Part shown: in pieces, positions 10,296-19,461 of the stretch
Layout of the letters: every line of letters begins with the position of its first letter
Numbering within the stretch: position 1 is the first letter of the stretch
Source: Polaromonas sp. A23
GTDB lineage: Bacteria; Pseudomonadota; Gammaproteobacteria; Burkholderiales; Burkholderiaceae_C
DNA length: 45,899 bases
Assembly: GCF_002001015.1 (NCBI RefSeq)
Contig: NZ_MUNO01000029.1
Span: 1 to 45,899 of the forward strand
Direction of reading: 5' to 3'
Program-made: the position numbers and the translations under genes
The notes under the pieces: generated by a model
Seen by the model: only the letters and a program-made list of their open reading frames with translations
Told to the model about the DNA's origin: nothing
The model's database searches: none

Positions 10296-11093
10296 TCAAT
10301 CGGCTGACATGCCGCAGCTGAGGTTGACCACGGTGCCGGTCATGGCGCCGGCCTGCTCCGACGCCAGGAACACGGCTGTGTTGGCAATCTCGGCCAGGCG
10401 CGGCAAGCGCTTGAGCAAAGTGCTCTCGGCGGCACCGGCCAGCATCTCGTCAATGTCCATGCCCGCAGGCAAGGCAACCTGGCGAAATACCTCGCGGCTG
10501 TGTGAGCCCAGGGTCACGGCTTCGGGAATCGCATGCGAGCGTATGCAGAGCACGCGCACACCGTCGGCACCCAGCTCGCCGGCCAGGTGGCGCGACAGGG
10601 CTTCAACACCGGCACATGCCACGCAATGGCCCAAGTAACCCGGCCCCGCCATTTTTGACACCGGCGTGGACAGCATCAGGATGACGCCCGCACCTTCGTT
10701 GACCATGTGCCGCGCCACAGCCTTGGCGGTGATGAAGTTGGTGCGGGTGTAGGCCTCCACCGGATAGCTGTAGTCGGCCAGTGACAGGCCAGCCAGCGGA
10801 ACACCCTGGACGTGAAACACACCCACGGCGTTGAACGCAATGTCGATGCTGCCCACCTCGGCGACCACCGCATCGGCGTGCCGGTTCACCGCGTCTTCGT
10901 CCAGCGCATCGACCAGCGCGGTTTCCGCCATGCCTCCGGCCGCCACAATGTCGCGCGCGACGGCGTCGAGTTTTTCAGGCGAGCGGCCGGCAAGGAAAAC
11001 GCGGGCACCCGCCCTGGCAAACGCACGCGCAGCGGCACCGCCGACAACACCACCCCCGCCGTAGACCACGGCCACCTTGCGTCTGAGAATCAT
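10296..11093 (-). CDS. SDR-family protein with altered catalytic residues
   Basis: Short-chain dehydrogenase/reductase fold, 265 residues. The nucleotide-binding turn is VVYGGGGVVGG (residues 9-19), followed by AGRS at the usual NADP-type position, NAVG near residue 88 and the active-site Asn in TRTNF (119) and Ser in MLSTPVS (142). The canonical Tyr-x3-Lys is replaced: aligning to the conserved A-x-VEALSRHLAGELG helix puts His156 in the Tyr position and Cys160 in the Lys position. The codons CAT and TGT were checked in the DNA. It may therefore be catalytically altered or non-catalytic. It is 15 nt downstream of the DUF1428 gene and probably part of an MFS-DUF1428-SDR operon. Confidence 0.85.
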   Translation of the reverse strand: MILRRKVAVVYGGGGVVGGAAARAFARAGARVFLAGRSPEKLDAVARDIVAAGGMAETALVDALDEDAVNRHADAVVAEVGSIDIAFNAVGVFHVQGVPLAGLSLADYSYPVEAYTRTNFITAKAVARHMVNEGAGVILMLSTPVSKMAGPGYLGHCVACAGVEALSRHLAGELGADGVRVLCIRSHAIPEAVTLGSHSREVFRQVALPAGMDIDEMLAGAAESTLLKRLPRLAEIANTAVFLASEQAGAMTGTVVNLSCGMSAD

Positions 11094-11108
11094 TTTTTTC
11101 TTTGGCGC

Positions 11109-11471
11109 CTACAGCTCAACCAGGGTCTTGAAGCCGCCGAAGAACATGCGTTTGGCGTCAAAGGGCATGGCTTTCGGGTCCATCATGTCGGCCAGGCGCG
11201 GGTCACTCATGACCTTGGCGTTAATCGCATCGCGCTGCTTGCGCGAGGTGTAGACAATCCATGAAAACACCACCGTTTCATTCGCCTTGAGCTTGACGCT
11301 TTGTGGAAAGGAGGTGAGCTTGCCCGGCTTCACGTCGTCGGCCACGCACTCGATGTATTCGAGGGCGCCATACTCGCGCCAGATCTTGCCCGCCTTGCGC
11401 GAAATACGGCGGTAAGCATCGAGTTTGTCCGTGGGAACAGGAACAACAAATCCATCAACATAACGGCTCAT
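11109..11471 (-). CDS. DUF1428 family protein (YbaA-like)
   Basis: A 120-residue cytoplasmic protein with the family features MSRYVDGFVVPVP at the start, VKPGKLTSFPQSVKLKANETVVFSWIVYTSR (named as a region) in the middle and MPFDAKRMFFGGF at the end. Members fold as dimeric alpha-beta-barrel proteins; their biochemical role is not established. AAGGAG lies eight bases before the ATG. It sits 38 nt downstream of the MFS exporter gene and 15 nt upstream of the SDR gene, all on the minus strand, which suggests one transcript, perhaps for handling or exporting a toxic small molecule. Confidence 0.85.
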   Translation of the reverse strand: MSRYVDGFVVPVPTDKLDAYRRISRKAGKIWREYGALEYIECVADDVKPGKLTSFPQSVKLKANETVVFSWIVYTSRKQRDAINAKVMSDPRLADMMDPKAMPFDAKRMFFGGFKTLVEL

Positions 11472-11509
11472 GTGAAATCTCCTTGCTTGGTGATTGAAAA
11501 AACTGCGGC

Positions 11510-12970
11510 CTACTCGGCGCCCTGCCCTGTGGCCTGCGCGTCCGCGTTGCCCGAATGCGCTGCCGCAGCCCCGGGGCGCATCAGCGCTGCGCCCAGCACC
11601 GCTGCCGCAGCAGCGAACACAGCACCCAGTAAAAACGCCAGCTGGTAGCCGCTGTTGAGTGCGGCCAGCGCATCCACGCCGCCCGCCTGCAAATAGCCGG
11701 TGCGCGCGGCTGCCGCGCTGGCCAGCACGGCCAGGCCCAGCGCGCCACCCATCATGAAAGCCGTGTTGACCACACCCGATGCAATGCCCGACTCGCTGGG
11801 CGCAACATCGCTCATGGCGGCCAGCAGCACAGGGTTGAAGGCCATGCCCGCGCCCAGCCCCAGCAACAGCATGCCCGGCAACACATCAGCCACAAACTGG
11901 CCGCCCACCGGCGCCCGCGCAAACAGCGCCAGCCCCAGCGCCGCCATCAACAACCCGGCGGCCAGCGGGATCCGTATGCCAAAACGCATGACGATGCGGG
12001 CCGACAGCCCCAGCGAAAACGCGGCCATGATCAGGTTGGCCGGAAGAAAACCCAGGCCGACCTGCAGCGCGCTGTAGCCCAGCACCAGCTGCATGTAGAG
12101 CGCGGAAATGAAAAACCAGGCAAACATGGCGGCGGCCCACAACACGCCGACGATGTTGGCCATCGCCACATTGCGAAGGCGAAACAGACCCAGCGGTACC
12201 AGTGGCGTCGGCACGCGTGATTCGATGCGCAGGAACACAGCCATCAGCACCGCTGCAACCGCCAGCAGCCCAAGTGTTTGCAACGAGGTCCAGCCGGCCT
12301 CGTTGCCGTTGACAATCGCGTACACCGCCAGCATCAGTGCCGTGGTCACCGTGATGGCGCCCCACACATCCAGCCGCGCACCCGCCGCCTGGCCGCGGCC
12401 GCCGGGCAGCAGCACCAGGCACAGGGCGAACACCGCCGCGCCTATGGGCAGGTTGACGAGAAAGATCCAGTGCCAGTTGAGGGCATCGGTCAGCACGCCG
12501 CCCAGCAGTACACCGATGCTGCCGCCGCCGGCGCAGACAAAACCATAGACACCCATGGCCTTGGCACGCTCGGCCGGTTCGGTGAAAAGATTCATGATCA
12601 GCGACAGCGAAATGGCAGAGACCACCGCGCCGCCCAGGCCCTGCACGGCACGCGCCACAATCAGCAGCCATTGCGAATTGGCCAGCCCGCAGGCCAGCGA
12701 GGCCAGCGTGAACAGCACCAACCCCGCCAGGAACAGGCGTCGCTGGCCATACAGGTCACCGAGCCGGCCGCCCAGCAGCAAAAAGCCGCCGAAGGTCAGC
12801 ATGTAGGCATTGACCACCCAGACCAGCGAGGTTTCGGTGAACGAAAGATCGGTGCGTATTGACGGCAGGGCCACGTTCACGATCGTGGTGTCGAGCACGA
12901 TCATCAACACGCCCAGGCAAAGCACAGTGAGTGCCCACCAGCGTTTGCGGCTGTCCATGGTGTGCGTCAT
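11510..12970 (-). CDS. MFS drug exporter, DHA2 (EmrB/QacA) type, 14 membrane segments
   Basis: Proton-coupled efflux transporter of the inner membrane. From the chosen start (MTHTMDSRKRWWAL) the protein has 486 residues with about 14 hydrophobic segments. The DHA2 hallmarks are motif C-like LDTTIVNVALPSI in helix 1, motif A GRLGDLYGQRR between helices 2 and 3, and ARAVQGLGGAVVSAISLSLI in helix 4. The open frame extends to an ATG at 13123, but the extra 51 residues look unlike a transporter N-terminus and overlap the likely promoter region. Substrate cannot be told. It heads the minus-strand DUF1428-SDR group. A 19-bp palindrome 180 bp upstream suggests repression by a TetR-like or similar regulator encoded elsewhere. 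Confidence 0.9.
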   Translation of the reverse strand: MTHTMDSRKRWWALTVLCLGVLMIVLDTTIVNVALPSIRTDLSFTETSLVWVVNAYMLTFGGFLLLGGRLGDLYGQRRLFLAGLVLFTLASLACGLANSQWLLIVARAVQGLGGAVVSAISLSLIMNLFTEPAERAKAMGVYGFVCAGGGSIGVLLGGVLTDALNWHWIFLVNLPIGAAVFALCLVLLPGGRGQAAGARLDVWGAITVTTALMLAVYAIVNGNEAGWTSLQTLGLLAVAAVLMAVFLRIESRVPTPLVPLGLFRLRNVAMANIVGVLWAAAMFAWFFISALYMQLVLGYSALQVGLGFLPANLIMAAFSLGLSARIVMRFGIRIPLAAGLLMAALGLALFARAPVGGQFVADVLPGMLLLGLGAGMAFNPVLLAAMSDVAPSESGIASGVVNTAFMMGGALGLAVLASAAAARTGYLQAGGVDALAALNSGYQLAFLLGAVFAAAAAVLGAALMRPGAAAAHSGNADAQATGQGAE

Positions 12971-13148
12971 GCGCGCTGCTTCCGAGGGCCTGGGCCCGGG
13001 ATGCCAGGCTGCCGTGAAAGACTTGATATCGGGAAGACCATGGCTTCTTTCCTGAAGATAAAAGAGTGAAAAGGCACCGTACCCGCATTGATTGACAGAT
13101 CGCGTAGGACTGACGCTTTTCATTCATTGTCCGGGTCATGTCCAACGC

Positions 13149-13167
13149 TTGTGTACGGCGTACACAA
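13149..13167. promoter_or_regulatory. Perfect 19-bp palindrome upstream of the MFS operon
   Basis: TTGTGTACG-G-CGTACACAA is a perfect palindrome with nine-base arms and a single central base. Its size and GTGTAC arms resemble operators of TetR-type efflux regulators. It lies in the 475-bp gap between the MFS gene and the hypothetical gene at 13446. No regulator gene sits beside it. Confidence 0.6.
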
Positions 13168-13242
13168 TAGCATAGCAAAGATTTGGAACAGTGTCCACAT
13201 AGCTCTCGTTTGCCACCTCGCCAGCTTCGGAGCGTGGTGATC

Positions 13243-13299
13243 TGCTGCTTATTTGATAGCTGCTTGCGCCCGTGTACAAAGGGCCGGTGGCACTTTTTC
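13243..13299 (+). repeat. Short dispersed repeat, family 1 (copy B)
   Basis: Contains CTGCTTATTTGATAGCTG, CTTGCGCCCGTG, a short spacer with AAAGGGC and a terminal TTTTT tract, like the other copies. It occupies part of the otherwise gene-free stretch 12971-13445. Confidence 0.8.
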
Positions 13300-13445
13300 T
13301 CAACAGGCACTGGCTGTAGTCCACCCACAGGCAGGCGAAGCTATCGGCTTGCACTGACAGCCAGCAGAGGCCGGGGCTGATGACGACGCCCACTGCGGCG
13401 CCTAAGGTGTTGGTTTGACTATCCAACCCCTTACCGATCGCATCC

Positions 13446-13829
13446 ATGCCCTTCATCTCGTTCAACAAGGCCACCGACCCGGCAGCGCCTGATGACTTGC
13501 GCATCAACACCTCGGCCGTGCTGTATGTCGAAGCTTCACGGCCCGATCTGATCGGGCAAACCACCGTTCATTTACTGGGCCAGGGCACCGCAGTCCATGC
13601 GGTGACCGAATCGATAGGCACGGTGGTCACCAGCCTGGGCGGCTTGGTGGGCTGCAAGCGCCACTACCTGGCGCCGCCTCCTGACGATGGCGCCAGCACG
13701 GTCTATATTTCACCGGCCAATGTCAGCCATGTGCGGCCCAACCTGCCCGCTTCACCGGAGTTTTGGTACGTGACGTTTGTCGATGGCTCGGAAGTGCGCA
13801 TCGTCGACCCGCTGCCGGACGGGCTGTAA
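13446..13829 (+). CDS. Hypothetical protein
   Basis: A 127-residue open frame that I do not recognise. It has no signal peptide or membrane segment, is moderately acidic, and reads as a folded soluble protein rather than a shadow (INTSAVLYVEASRPDLIGQTT, then TESIGTVVTSLGGLVGC, then FWYVTFVDGSEVRIVDPLPDGL). The repeated pattern of beta-strand-like stretches with VEA.../VTFVDGSE suggests a small beta-rich domain. No clear ribosome binding site precedes the ATG, so the start is uncertain. A strong terminator begins a few bases after its stop codon, which supports its being transcribed on the plus strand. Confidence 0.65.
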   Translation: MPFISFNKATDPAAPDDLRINTSAVLYVEASRPDLIGQTTVHLLGQGTAVHAVTESIGTVVTSLGGLVGCKRHYLAPPPDDGASTVYISPANVSHVRPNLPASPEFWYVTFVDGSEVRIVDPLPDGL

Positions 13830-13863
13830 AAAAAGCCCCGCGACTTTCATCGCGGGGCTTTTG
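13830..13863. terminator. Strong bidirectional intrinsic terminator
   Basis: AAAAGCCCCGCGA, a six-base loop and TCGCGGGGCTTTT form a near-perfect 13-base stem with A-run and T-run flanks. It lies between the convergent hypothetical gene (plus) and acnB (minus), so it can end transcripts from both sides. Confidence 0.93.
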
Positions 13864-13887
13864 GGCTGAAGACTCAGCTCAGGCGTA

Positions 13888-16503
13888 TCAAGCAGGCACG
13901 CTGTCTTTCACCGTATCCGCCATGTCTGTGTAGTCCTTGACCTGATCGAAGTTCAGGTACTGGTACACCGCGGCGCTTGCCGCTGTCAGCACACCCATGT
14001 CGGCCATGTATTCGGCCTTGGTGGGAATGCGGCCCAGCTTGGAACAGATGGCTGCGAGTTCAGCGGAACCCAGGTAGACGTTGGAGTTTTTGCCCAGGCG
14101 ATTCGGGAAGTTGCGTGTTGACGTCGAGAACACCGTCGCGCCCTCTTTTACCTGCGCCTGGTTGCCCATGCACAGGCTGCAGCCCGGCATTTCCATGCGC
14201 GCACCGGCCGAGCCCAGAACACCGTAGTGGCCTTCTTCGGTCAGTTGCTTGGCGTCCATCTTGGTGGGCGGTGCCATCCAGAGTTTGACGGGAATGTCGC
14301 GCTTGTTTTCGAGCAACTTGGAGGCCGCGCGGAAATGGCCGATGTTGGTCATGCAGCTGCCGATGAAAACTTCATCGATCTTGCTGCCGGCCACTTCGCT
14401 CAGGGTCTTCACGTCGTCCGGATCGTTCGGGCAGGCCACGATGGGTTCGTGGATGTCGGCCAAATCAATCTCGATCACCGCGGTGTATTCGGCATCGGCG
14501 TCGGCCTTGAGCAGTTGCGGATCGGCCAGCCAGGCTTCCATGGCGGCGATGCGGCGCTTGATGGTGCGCACGTCCGAGTAACCCGAAGCAATCATCCACT
14601 TCAGCATGGTGATGTTGCTGGTGATGTACTCGATGATCGGTTCCTTGTTCAGGTGCACCGTGCAGCCTCCGGCAGAACGCTCGGCCGAGGCATCGCTGAG
14701 TTCAAACGCCTGCTCGACCTTGAGGTCAGGCAAGCCTTCGATTTCAAGGATGCGGCCCGAGAAGATGTTCTTCTTGCCCTGTTTGGCCACTGTCAGCAGG
14801 CCGGCCTTGATGGCGTACAGCGGAATCGCGTTGACCAGGTCACGCAGGGTGATGCCAGGCTGCATCTGGCCCTTGAAACGCACCAGCACCGACTCTGGCA
14901 TGTCCAGCGGCATCACGCCGGTGGCGGCACCGAAGGCTACCAGGCCGGAGCCTGCGGGAAAGCTGATACCGATGGGGAAACGCGTGTGGCTGTCGCCGCC
15001 GGTGCCAACGGTGTCGGGCAGCAGCATGCGGTTCAGCCAGCTGTGGATGATGCCGTCGCCCGGGCGCAGCGGAATGCCGCCGCGGTCGCTCATGAACTCG
15101 GGCAACTCATGGTGCATCTTCACATCGACCGGCTTGGGATAGGCAGCGGTGTGGCAGAAGGACTGCATCACCAGGTCGGCGGAAAAGCCCAGGCAGGCCA
15201 GGTCTTTCAACTCGTCACGCGTCATCGGACCGGTGGTGTCTTGCGAGCCGACCGAGGTCATCTTCGGCTCGCAGTAAGTACCGGGGCGAACGCCCTGGCC
15301 TTCGGGCAGGCCCACCGCGCGGCCCACCATTTTTTGCGCGAGTGTGAAGCCGCGGTCGTTGGCAACCGGCGCCTGCGGCAGGCGGAAAAGTGTGGAGACC
15401 GGCAGGCCCAGCGCCCAGCGCGCCTTGGCCGTCAGGCCGCGGCCGACGATCAGCGGAATGCGGCCGCCGGCACGCACTTCGTCAAAAAGCACATCGCTTT
15501 TCAGCTTGAACTCGGCGATGACCTTGCCGTCTTTCAAAGCCTTGCCATCGTAGGGGCGCAGCTCGATCACATCACCCATGGCCATCTGGCTCACGTCGAG
15601 TTCGATCGGCAGCGCGCCCGAGTCTTCCATGGTGTTGTAGAAAATCGGCGCAATTTTTGCGCCCAGGCAAACACCGCCGAAGCGCTTGTTCGGCACAAAA
15701 GGAATGTCTTCACCGGTGAACCAGAGCACCGAGTTGGTGGCCGATTTGCGCGAGGAGCCGGTACCCACCACGTCGCCCACATAGGCCACCAGGTTGCCCT
15801 TGGCCTTGAGTTCTTCGATGAACTTGACCGGGCCGCGTTTGCCGTCTTCTTCGGGCGTGACGCCGGGACGCGCATTCTTGTGCATGGCCAGCGCATGCAG
15901 CGGAATGTCGGGGCGGCTCCAGGCGTCGGGTGCGGGTGACAGGTCGTCGGTGTTGATCTCGCCGGCCACCTTGAATATGGTGAGCTTGATCGACTCCGGC
16001 ACTTCCGGGCGGCTGGTGAACCACTCGGCATCGGCCCAGCTTTGCAGCACGGCCTTGGCGTACTTGTTGCCCTGGTCGGCCTTTTCCTTGACGTCGTGGA
16101 ACTGGTCGAACATCAGCAAGGTGTTTTTCAGGCCGCTGGCAGCCTGCGTGGCAACGCTGTCTTCGGCGTCGTCGAGCAATTCAACCATCGGGCTGATGTT
16201 GTAGCCGCCCAGCATGGTGCCCAGCAGTTGCGTGGCTTTTTCACGCGAGATCAGCGCGCACTTTTCGCTGCCGTGCGCCACGGCAGCGAGGTAGCTGGCC
16301 TTGACCTTGGCGGCCGCATCAACCCCGGCCGGCACACGGTGCGTGATCAGGTCCAGCAGGAAAGACTCTTCACCCTTGGGCGGGCTTTTCAGCAGCTCGA
16401 TGACCTCGCCGGTTTGTTGGGCCGACAGTGGCAGCGGCGGAATACCCAGCGCGGCGCGCTCAGCCACATGGTTGCGGTAGGTTTTTATGAACTCGGGCAT
16501 CAT
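13888..16503 (-). CDS. acnB: Aconitate hydratase B (bifunctional aconitase / 2-methylisocitrate dehydratase)
   Basis: AcnB-type aconitase of the TCA cycle, with a [4Fe-4S] cluster. Domain order is the AcnB one: N-terminal HEAT-like domain (residues 1-155, [27 protein letters not shown]), swivel domain ([36 protein letters not shown]) and then the catalytic domains. The cluster cysteines are in [13 protein letters not shown] and [10 protein letters not shown]. At 871 residues it has normal length. AGGAG precedes the ATG at 16503; Met2 is an equally possible start. It is the last gene of the mdh-citE-like-unknown-acnB group and is followed by the strong terminator. Confidence 0.96.
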   Translation of the reverse strand: MMPEFIKTYRNHVAERAALGIPPLPLSAQQTGEVIELLKSPPKGEESFLLDLITHRVPAGVDAAAKVKASYLAAVAHGSEKCALISREKATQLLGTMLGGYNISPMVELLDDAEDSVATQAASGLKNTLLMFDQFHDVKEKADQGNKYAKAVLQSWADAEWFTSRPEVPESIKLTIFKVAGEINTDDLSPAPDAWSRPDIPLHALAMHKNARPGVTPEEDGKRGPVKFIEELKAKGNLVAYVGDVVGTGSSRKSATNSVLWFTGEDIPFVPNKRFGGVCLGAKIAPIFYNTMEDSGALPIELDVSQMAMGDVIELRPYDGKALKDGKVIAEFKLKSDVLFDEVRAGGRIPLIVGRGLTAKARWALGLPVSTLFRLPQAPVANDRGFTLAQKMVGRAVGLPEGQGVRPGTYCEPKMTSVGSQDTTGPMTRDELKDLACLGFSADLVMQSFCHTAAYPKPVDVKMHHELPEFMSDRGGIPLRPGDGIIHSWLNRMLLPDTVGTGGDSHTRFPIGISFPAGSGLVAFGAATGVMPLDMPESVLVRFKGQMQPGITLRDLVNAIPLYAIKAGLLTVAKQGKKNIFSGRILEIEGLPDLKVEQAFELSDASAERSAGGCTVHLNKEPIIEYITSNITMLKWMIASGYSDVRTIKRRIAAMEAWLADPQLLKADADAEYTAVIEIDLADIHEPIVACPNDPDDVKTLSEVAGSKIDEVFIGSCMTNIGHFRAASKLLENKRDIPVKLWMAPPTKMDAKQLTEEGHYGVLGSAGARMEMPGCSLCMGNQAQVKEGATVFSTSTRNFPNRLGKNSNVYLGSAELAAICSKLGRIPTKAEYMADMGVLTAASAAVYQYLNFDQVKDYTDMADTVKDSVPA

Positions 16504-16571
16504 GGTTTTCTTCTCCTGTACTCAAAAAATTTGCACGGTCAATGCGCGTGCGGTCGCGGTCTGTCAGTCTG

Positions 16572-17201
16572 TTATTCGGCTTTGGCTGGGGCAGTTGCTG
16601 GCTGAGCAGAACCCGTGCCAGCCGGGGCTGGCGCGGCTTTGGCAGCTGGTAGGGCCTCCAGAATGCTCGTCGGGGGGTTCTTTTTCATCTCGTCGGCAAA
16701 AGTCAGCTGCGCCGGGCTCATGCACTCGTCAGCCAAGCGCTGACCCAGTTTCTGGCTCATCAGCATCGACTTGTTGCCCAACTGGAGCCACATGGCGCCT
16801 GCACGGCCGTCTTCCAGGCGGATGGCGCCGGTGCGGCTTCCGACCGGGTGCATGCGAAAACGTGTCTTGCCCGTCTGCACCAGGAAGAAGCCCGGGCGTT
16901 TTTCGCTCGGCGTGATGGTGACGGAAGCACCCAACTCGCAGGGAATCGTGCCGACGTAAACGCGCTTGGCGAGTTCCAGGTCTTCCGGGGTCAAAGTGAC
17001 ATTCGGGTCATCGTCAATGGGTGTCATTTCTTCCACCACCTTGGCAGCAGAGCGCTTGATTGGCGCACGTTTGGCTGCCTGCGTGGGCTGGGCAGCAGGA
17101 GCTGCAACAGCCTTGGGTGCGGCGGCCTTGGGGGCGGCCGTCTGGGCCAGCAACAGGGCGGGGGCGGCCAGCGCCAGGGCAGAGAGAACGAGGTGTTTCA
17201 T
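16572..17201 (-). CDS. Secreted Ala/Pro-rich protein of unknown function
   Basis: A 209-residue protein with a clear Sec signal peptide (MKHLVLSALALAAPALLLAQ, cleavage probably after residue 19). A low-complexity Ala/Pro/Lys-rich stretch follows (about 20-55), then a conserved-looking core of about 110 residues (TLTPEDLELAKRVYVGTIPCELGASV, named as a region) containing two cysteines, in IPCELG and ADECMSP, that could form a disulfide in the periplasm. A second Ala/Pro-rich tail (about 180-209) ends the protein. I do not recognise the core. Its position between the citE-like gene and acnB, with 40 and 68 nt gaps on the same strand, suggests co-transcription with TCA genes, though no metabolic role is evident. 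Confidence 0.75.
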   Translation of the reverse strand: MKHLVLSALALAAPALLLAQTAAPKAAAPKAVAAPAAQPTQAAKRAPIKRSAAKVVEEMTPIDDDPNVTLTPEDLELAKRVYVGTIPCELGASVTITPSEKRPGFFLVQTGKTRFRMHPVGSRTGAIRLEDGRAGAMWLQLGNKSMLMSQKLGQRLADECMSPAQLTFADEMKKNPPTSILEALPAAKAAPAPAGTGSAQPATAPAKAE

Positions 17202-17241
17202 GAAAGGTCCTTTGGAACGGGTCGACAGTCAATCGGGTGAA

Positions 17242-18237
17242 TCAGTGAAGCGGAGCTGAAAAATACGCCTGCGCTTCATGCGGTAAAACACGGCCGGTCC
17301 GGTGCGCCCGCTCCAGCACCTGCCAGAAAAAGCGGTAACTGGCCCGGTCGTGCAGTTGGCCCTCAAAACTGATGGGCGCCCAATCAGCACGGGCGCCAGC
17401 AGCTATTATTTTTGTAGCGCCTTCGATCTCGCCTTCGCTGGGCGCAAACGCCTCCAGGATGGGGCGGATCTGGGCCGGGTGAATGCTCCACATGCGCGTG
17501 TAGCCAAATTCTCGGGCGGCTTTTTGCGCAGCCGTCTTCATGGCCGCAGTGTCACTGAATTCCGTGACAACGCAGTGGGAAGGGACTTTGCCGTGGGCAT
17601 GGCATGCGGAAGCGATCTCCAGCTTGGCGCGCACCACCAGCGGGTGCGTGAACTGCCCCTGGCTGCCCATGGCGTCGCCAGGAATCGCGCCCGCATGCGC
17701 GGACACGAAATCCATGAGTCCGAAACTGATCGACTGCACACGCGGATGCGAAGCAATCTCGAAAGCACGATGCACCGCAGCAGGTGACTCCAGCAGCACA
17801 TGCAGGGACACCTCCGCTTGTGTCACGGCCGCCAGCGCAGCGACAGCACGCTCGACGTCATCCACCGATTCGACCTTCGGCACCATGATGTGGCTCAGGC
17901 GGTGGCCGACCTTGCCGGCAATCGTGGCCATGTCCATCTCAAAGGCCGGATGGTCCACCGCATGAACACGCACAGCCACGCGCGCCTTGTCGCCGGCCAG
18001 CGCCACCAGCGCTACCACCAGCGCAGCGTGATCTGCCTCGCCGCCGACGGGAGCGCCATCTTCGCAATCAAGGGTGACGTCAAACACGCAGGTGCCGAAC
18101 TCTTCGGTCATTTCGGCCTGCAGCTGCAGGCTTTTGCGCATCCGCGCCTCGACGCCGCTGTAGTGGTCGCAGACAGGCAGGAAAGCTGCCGCGGCCTGCG
18201 CACCCAGGAGAACGTCGCGCGGATGTGGATGTGCCAC
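17242..18237 (-). CDS. HpcH/HpaI aldolase family protein (CitE-like CoA-ester lyase)
   Basis: TIM-barrel lyase related to citrate-lyase beta subunit and L-malyl-CoA / citramalyl-CoA lyases, cleaving or forming a C-C bond in a CoA ester with Mg2+. Visible landmarks are [12 protein letters not shown] (residues about 54-65, the acidic metal-binding region), MVPKVES (about 117), [11 protein letters not shown] with the second metal-ligand Glu, [13 protein letters not shown], and MWSIHPAQI near residue 250. The length of 331 is normal. The GTG at 18237 is the first usable start, 20 nt after the mdh stop. No citrate-lyase alpha or gamma genes are present, so it is not a classical citrate lyase subunit. 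A family-1 dispersed repeat lies inside the reading frame at about residues 273-290. Confidence 0.88.
   Translation of the reverse strand: MAHPHPRDVLLGAQAAAAFLPVCDHYSGVEARMRKSLQLQAEMTEEFGTCVFDVTLDCEDGAPVGGEADHAALVVALVALAGDKARVAVRVHAVDHPAFEMDMATIAGKVGHRLSHIMVPKVESVDDVERAVAALAAVTQAEVSLHVLLESPAAVHRAFEIASHPRVQSISFGLMDFVSAHAGAIPGDAMGSQGQFTHPLVVRAKLEIASACHAHGKVPSHCVVTEFSDTAAMKTAAQKAAREFGYTRMWSIHPAQIRPILEAFAPSEGEIEGATKIIAAGARADWAPISFEGQLHDRASYRFFWQVLERAHRTGRVLPHEAQAYFSAPLH
17365..17421 (-). repeat. Short dispersed repeat, family 1 (copy E), inside the citE-like gene
   Basis: On the minus strand the DNA reads GCTACAAAAATAATAGCTG, CTGGCGCCCGTGC, a spacer with GGGC and then TTTT. The core of about 22 bases differs from the intergenic copy at 39961 at a single position. 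It is read in frame as [17 protein letters not shown]. Confidence 0.8.
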
Positions 18238-18257
18238 TACAGTGTGCTTCTACGCGA

Positions 18258-19244
<987 letters not shown>

Positions 19245-19411
19245 GATGGAAAACTCCAGGAAGGTTGTAAATCGGTTGGATGGGTAGAAATAGTGAGGTA
19301 GCTTGCGCAGCTTGGTGCACCTGAAAACGCGTGTGAACTGCGTCACACCGGGGCAAGCCTTGCGTTCGACTCAGCCGAAGATTTTACGCTGGAAAACCCG
19401 GAGGCGTCAAT

Positions 19412-19439
19412 TTGTCTTATGTCTTATATAAGATATGAT
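19412..19439 (+). promoter_or_regulatory. Predicted gntR promoter with TCTTATATAAGA operator
   Basis: TTGTCT (19412-19417), a 16-base spacer and TATGAT (19434-19439) resemble a sigma-70 promoter. A perfect 12-bp palindrome TCTTATATAAGA (19422-19433) fills the spacer, preceded by another TCTTAT half-site at 19415. A repressor bound here would block the promoter. The same intergenic region also has to hold the mdh promoter. Confidence 0.6.
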
Positions 19440-19461
19440 TACGAGATTCGCATCTCTCCCC

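Noticed and set aside
13136..13564. 142-codon minus-strand frame overlapping the hypothetical gene and palindrome
   Set aside because: No ribosome binding site or recognisable domain; it overlaps a repeat, the operator and the better-supported plus-strand frame that ends at a terminator.
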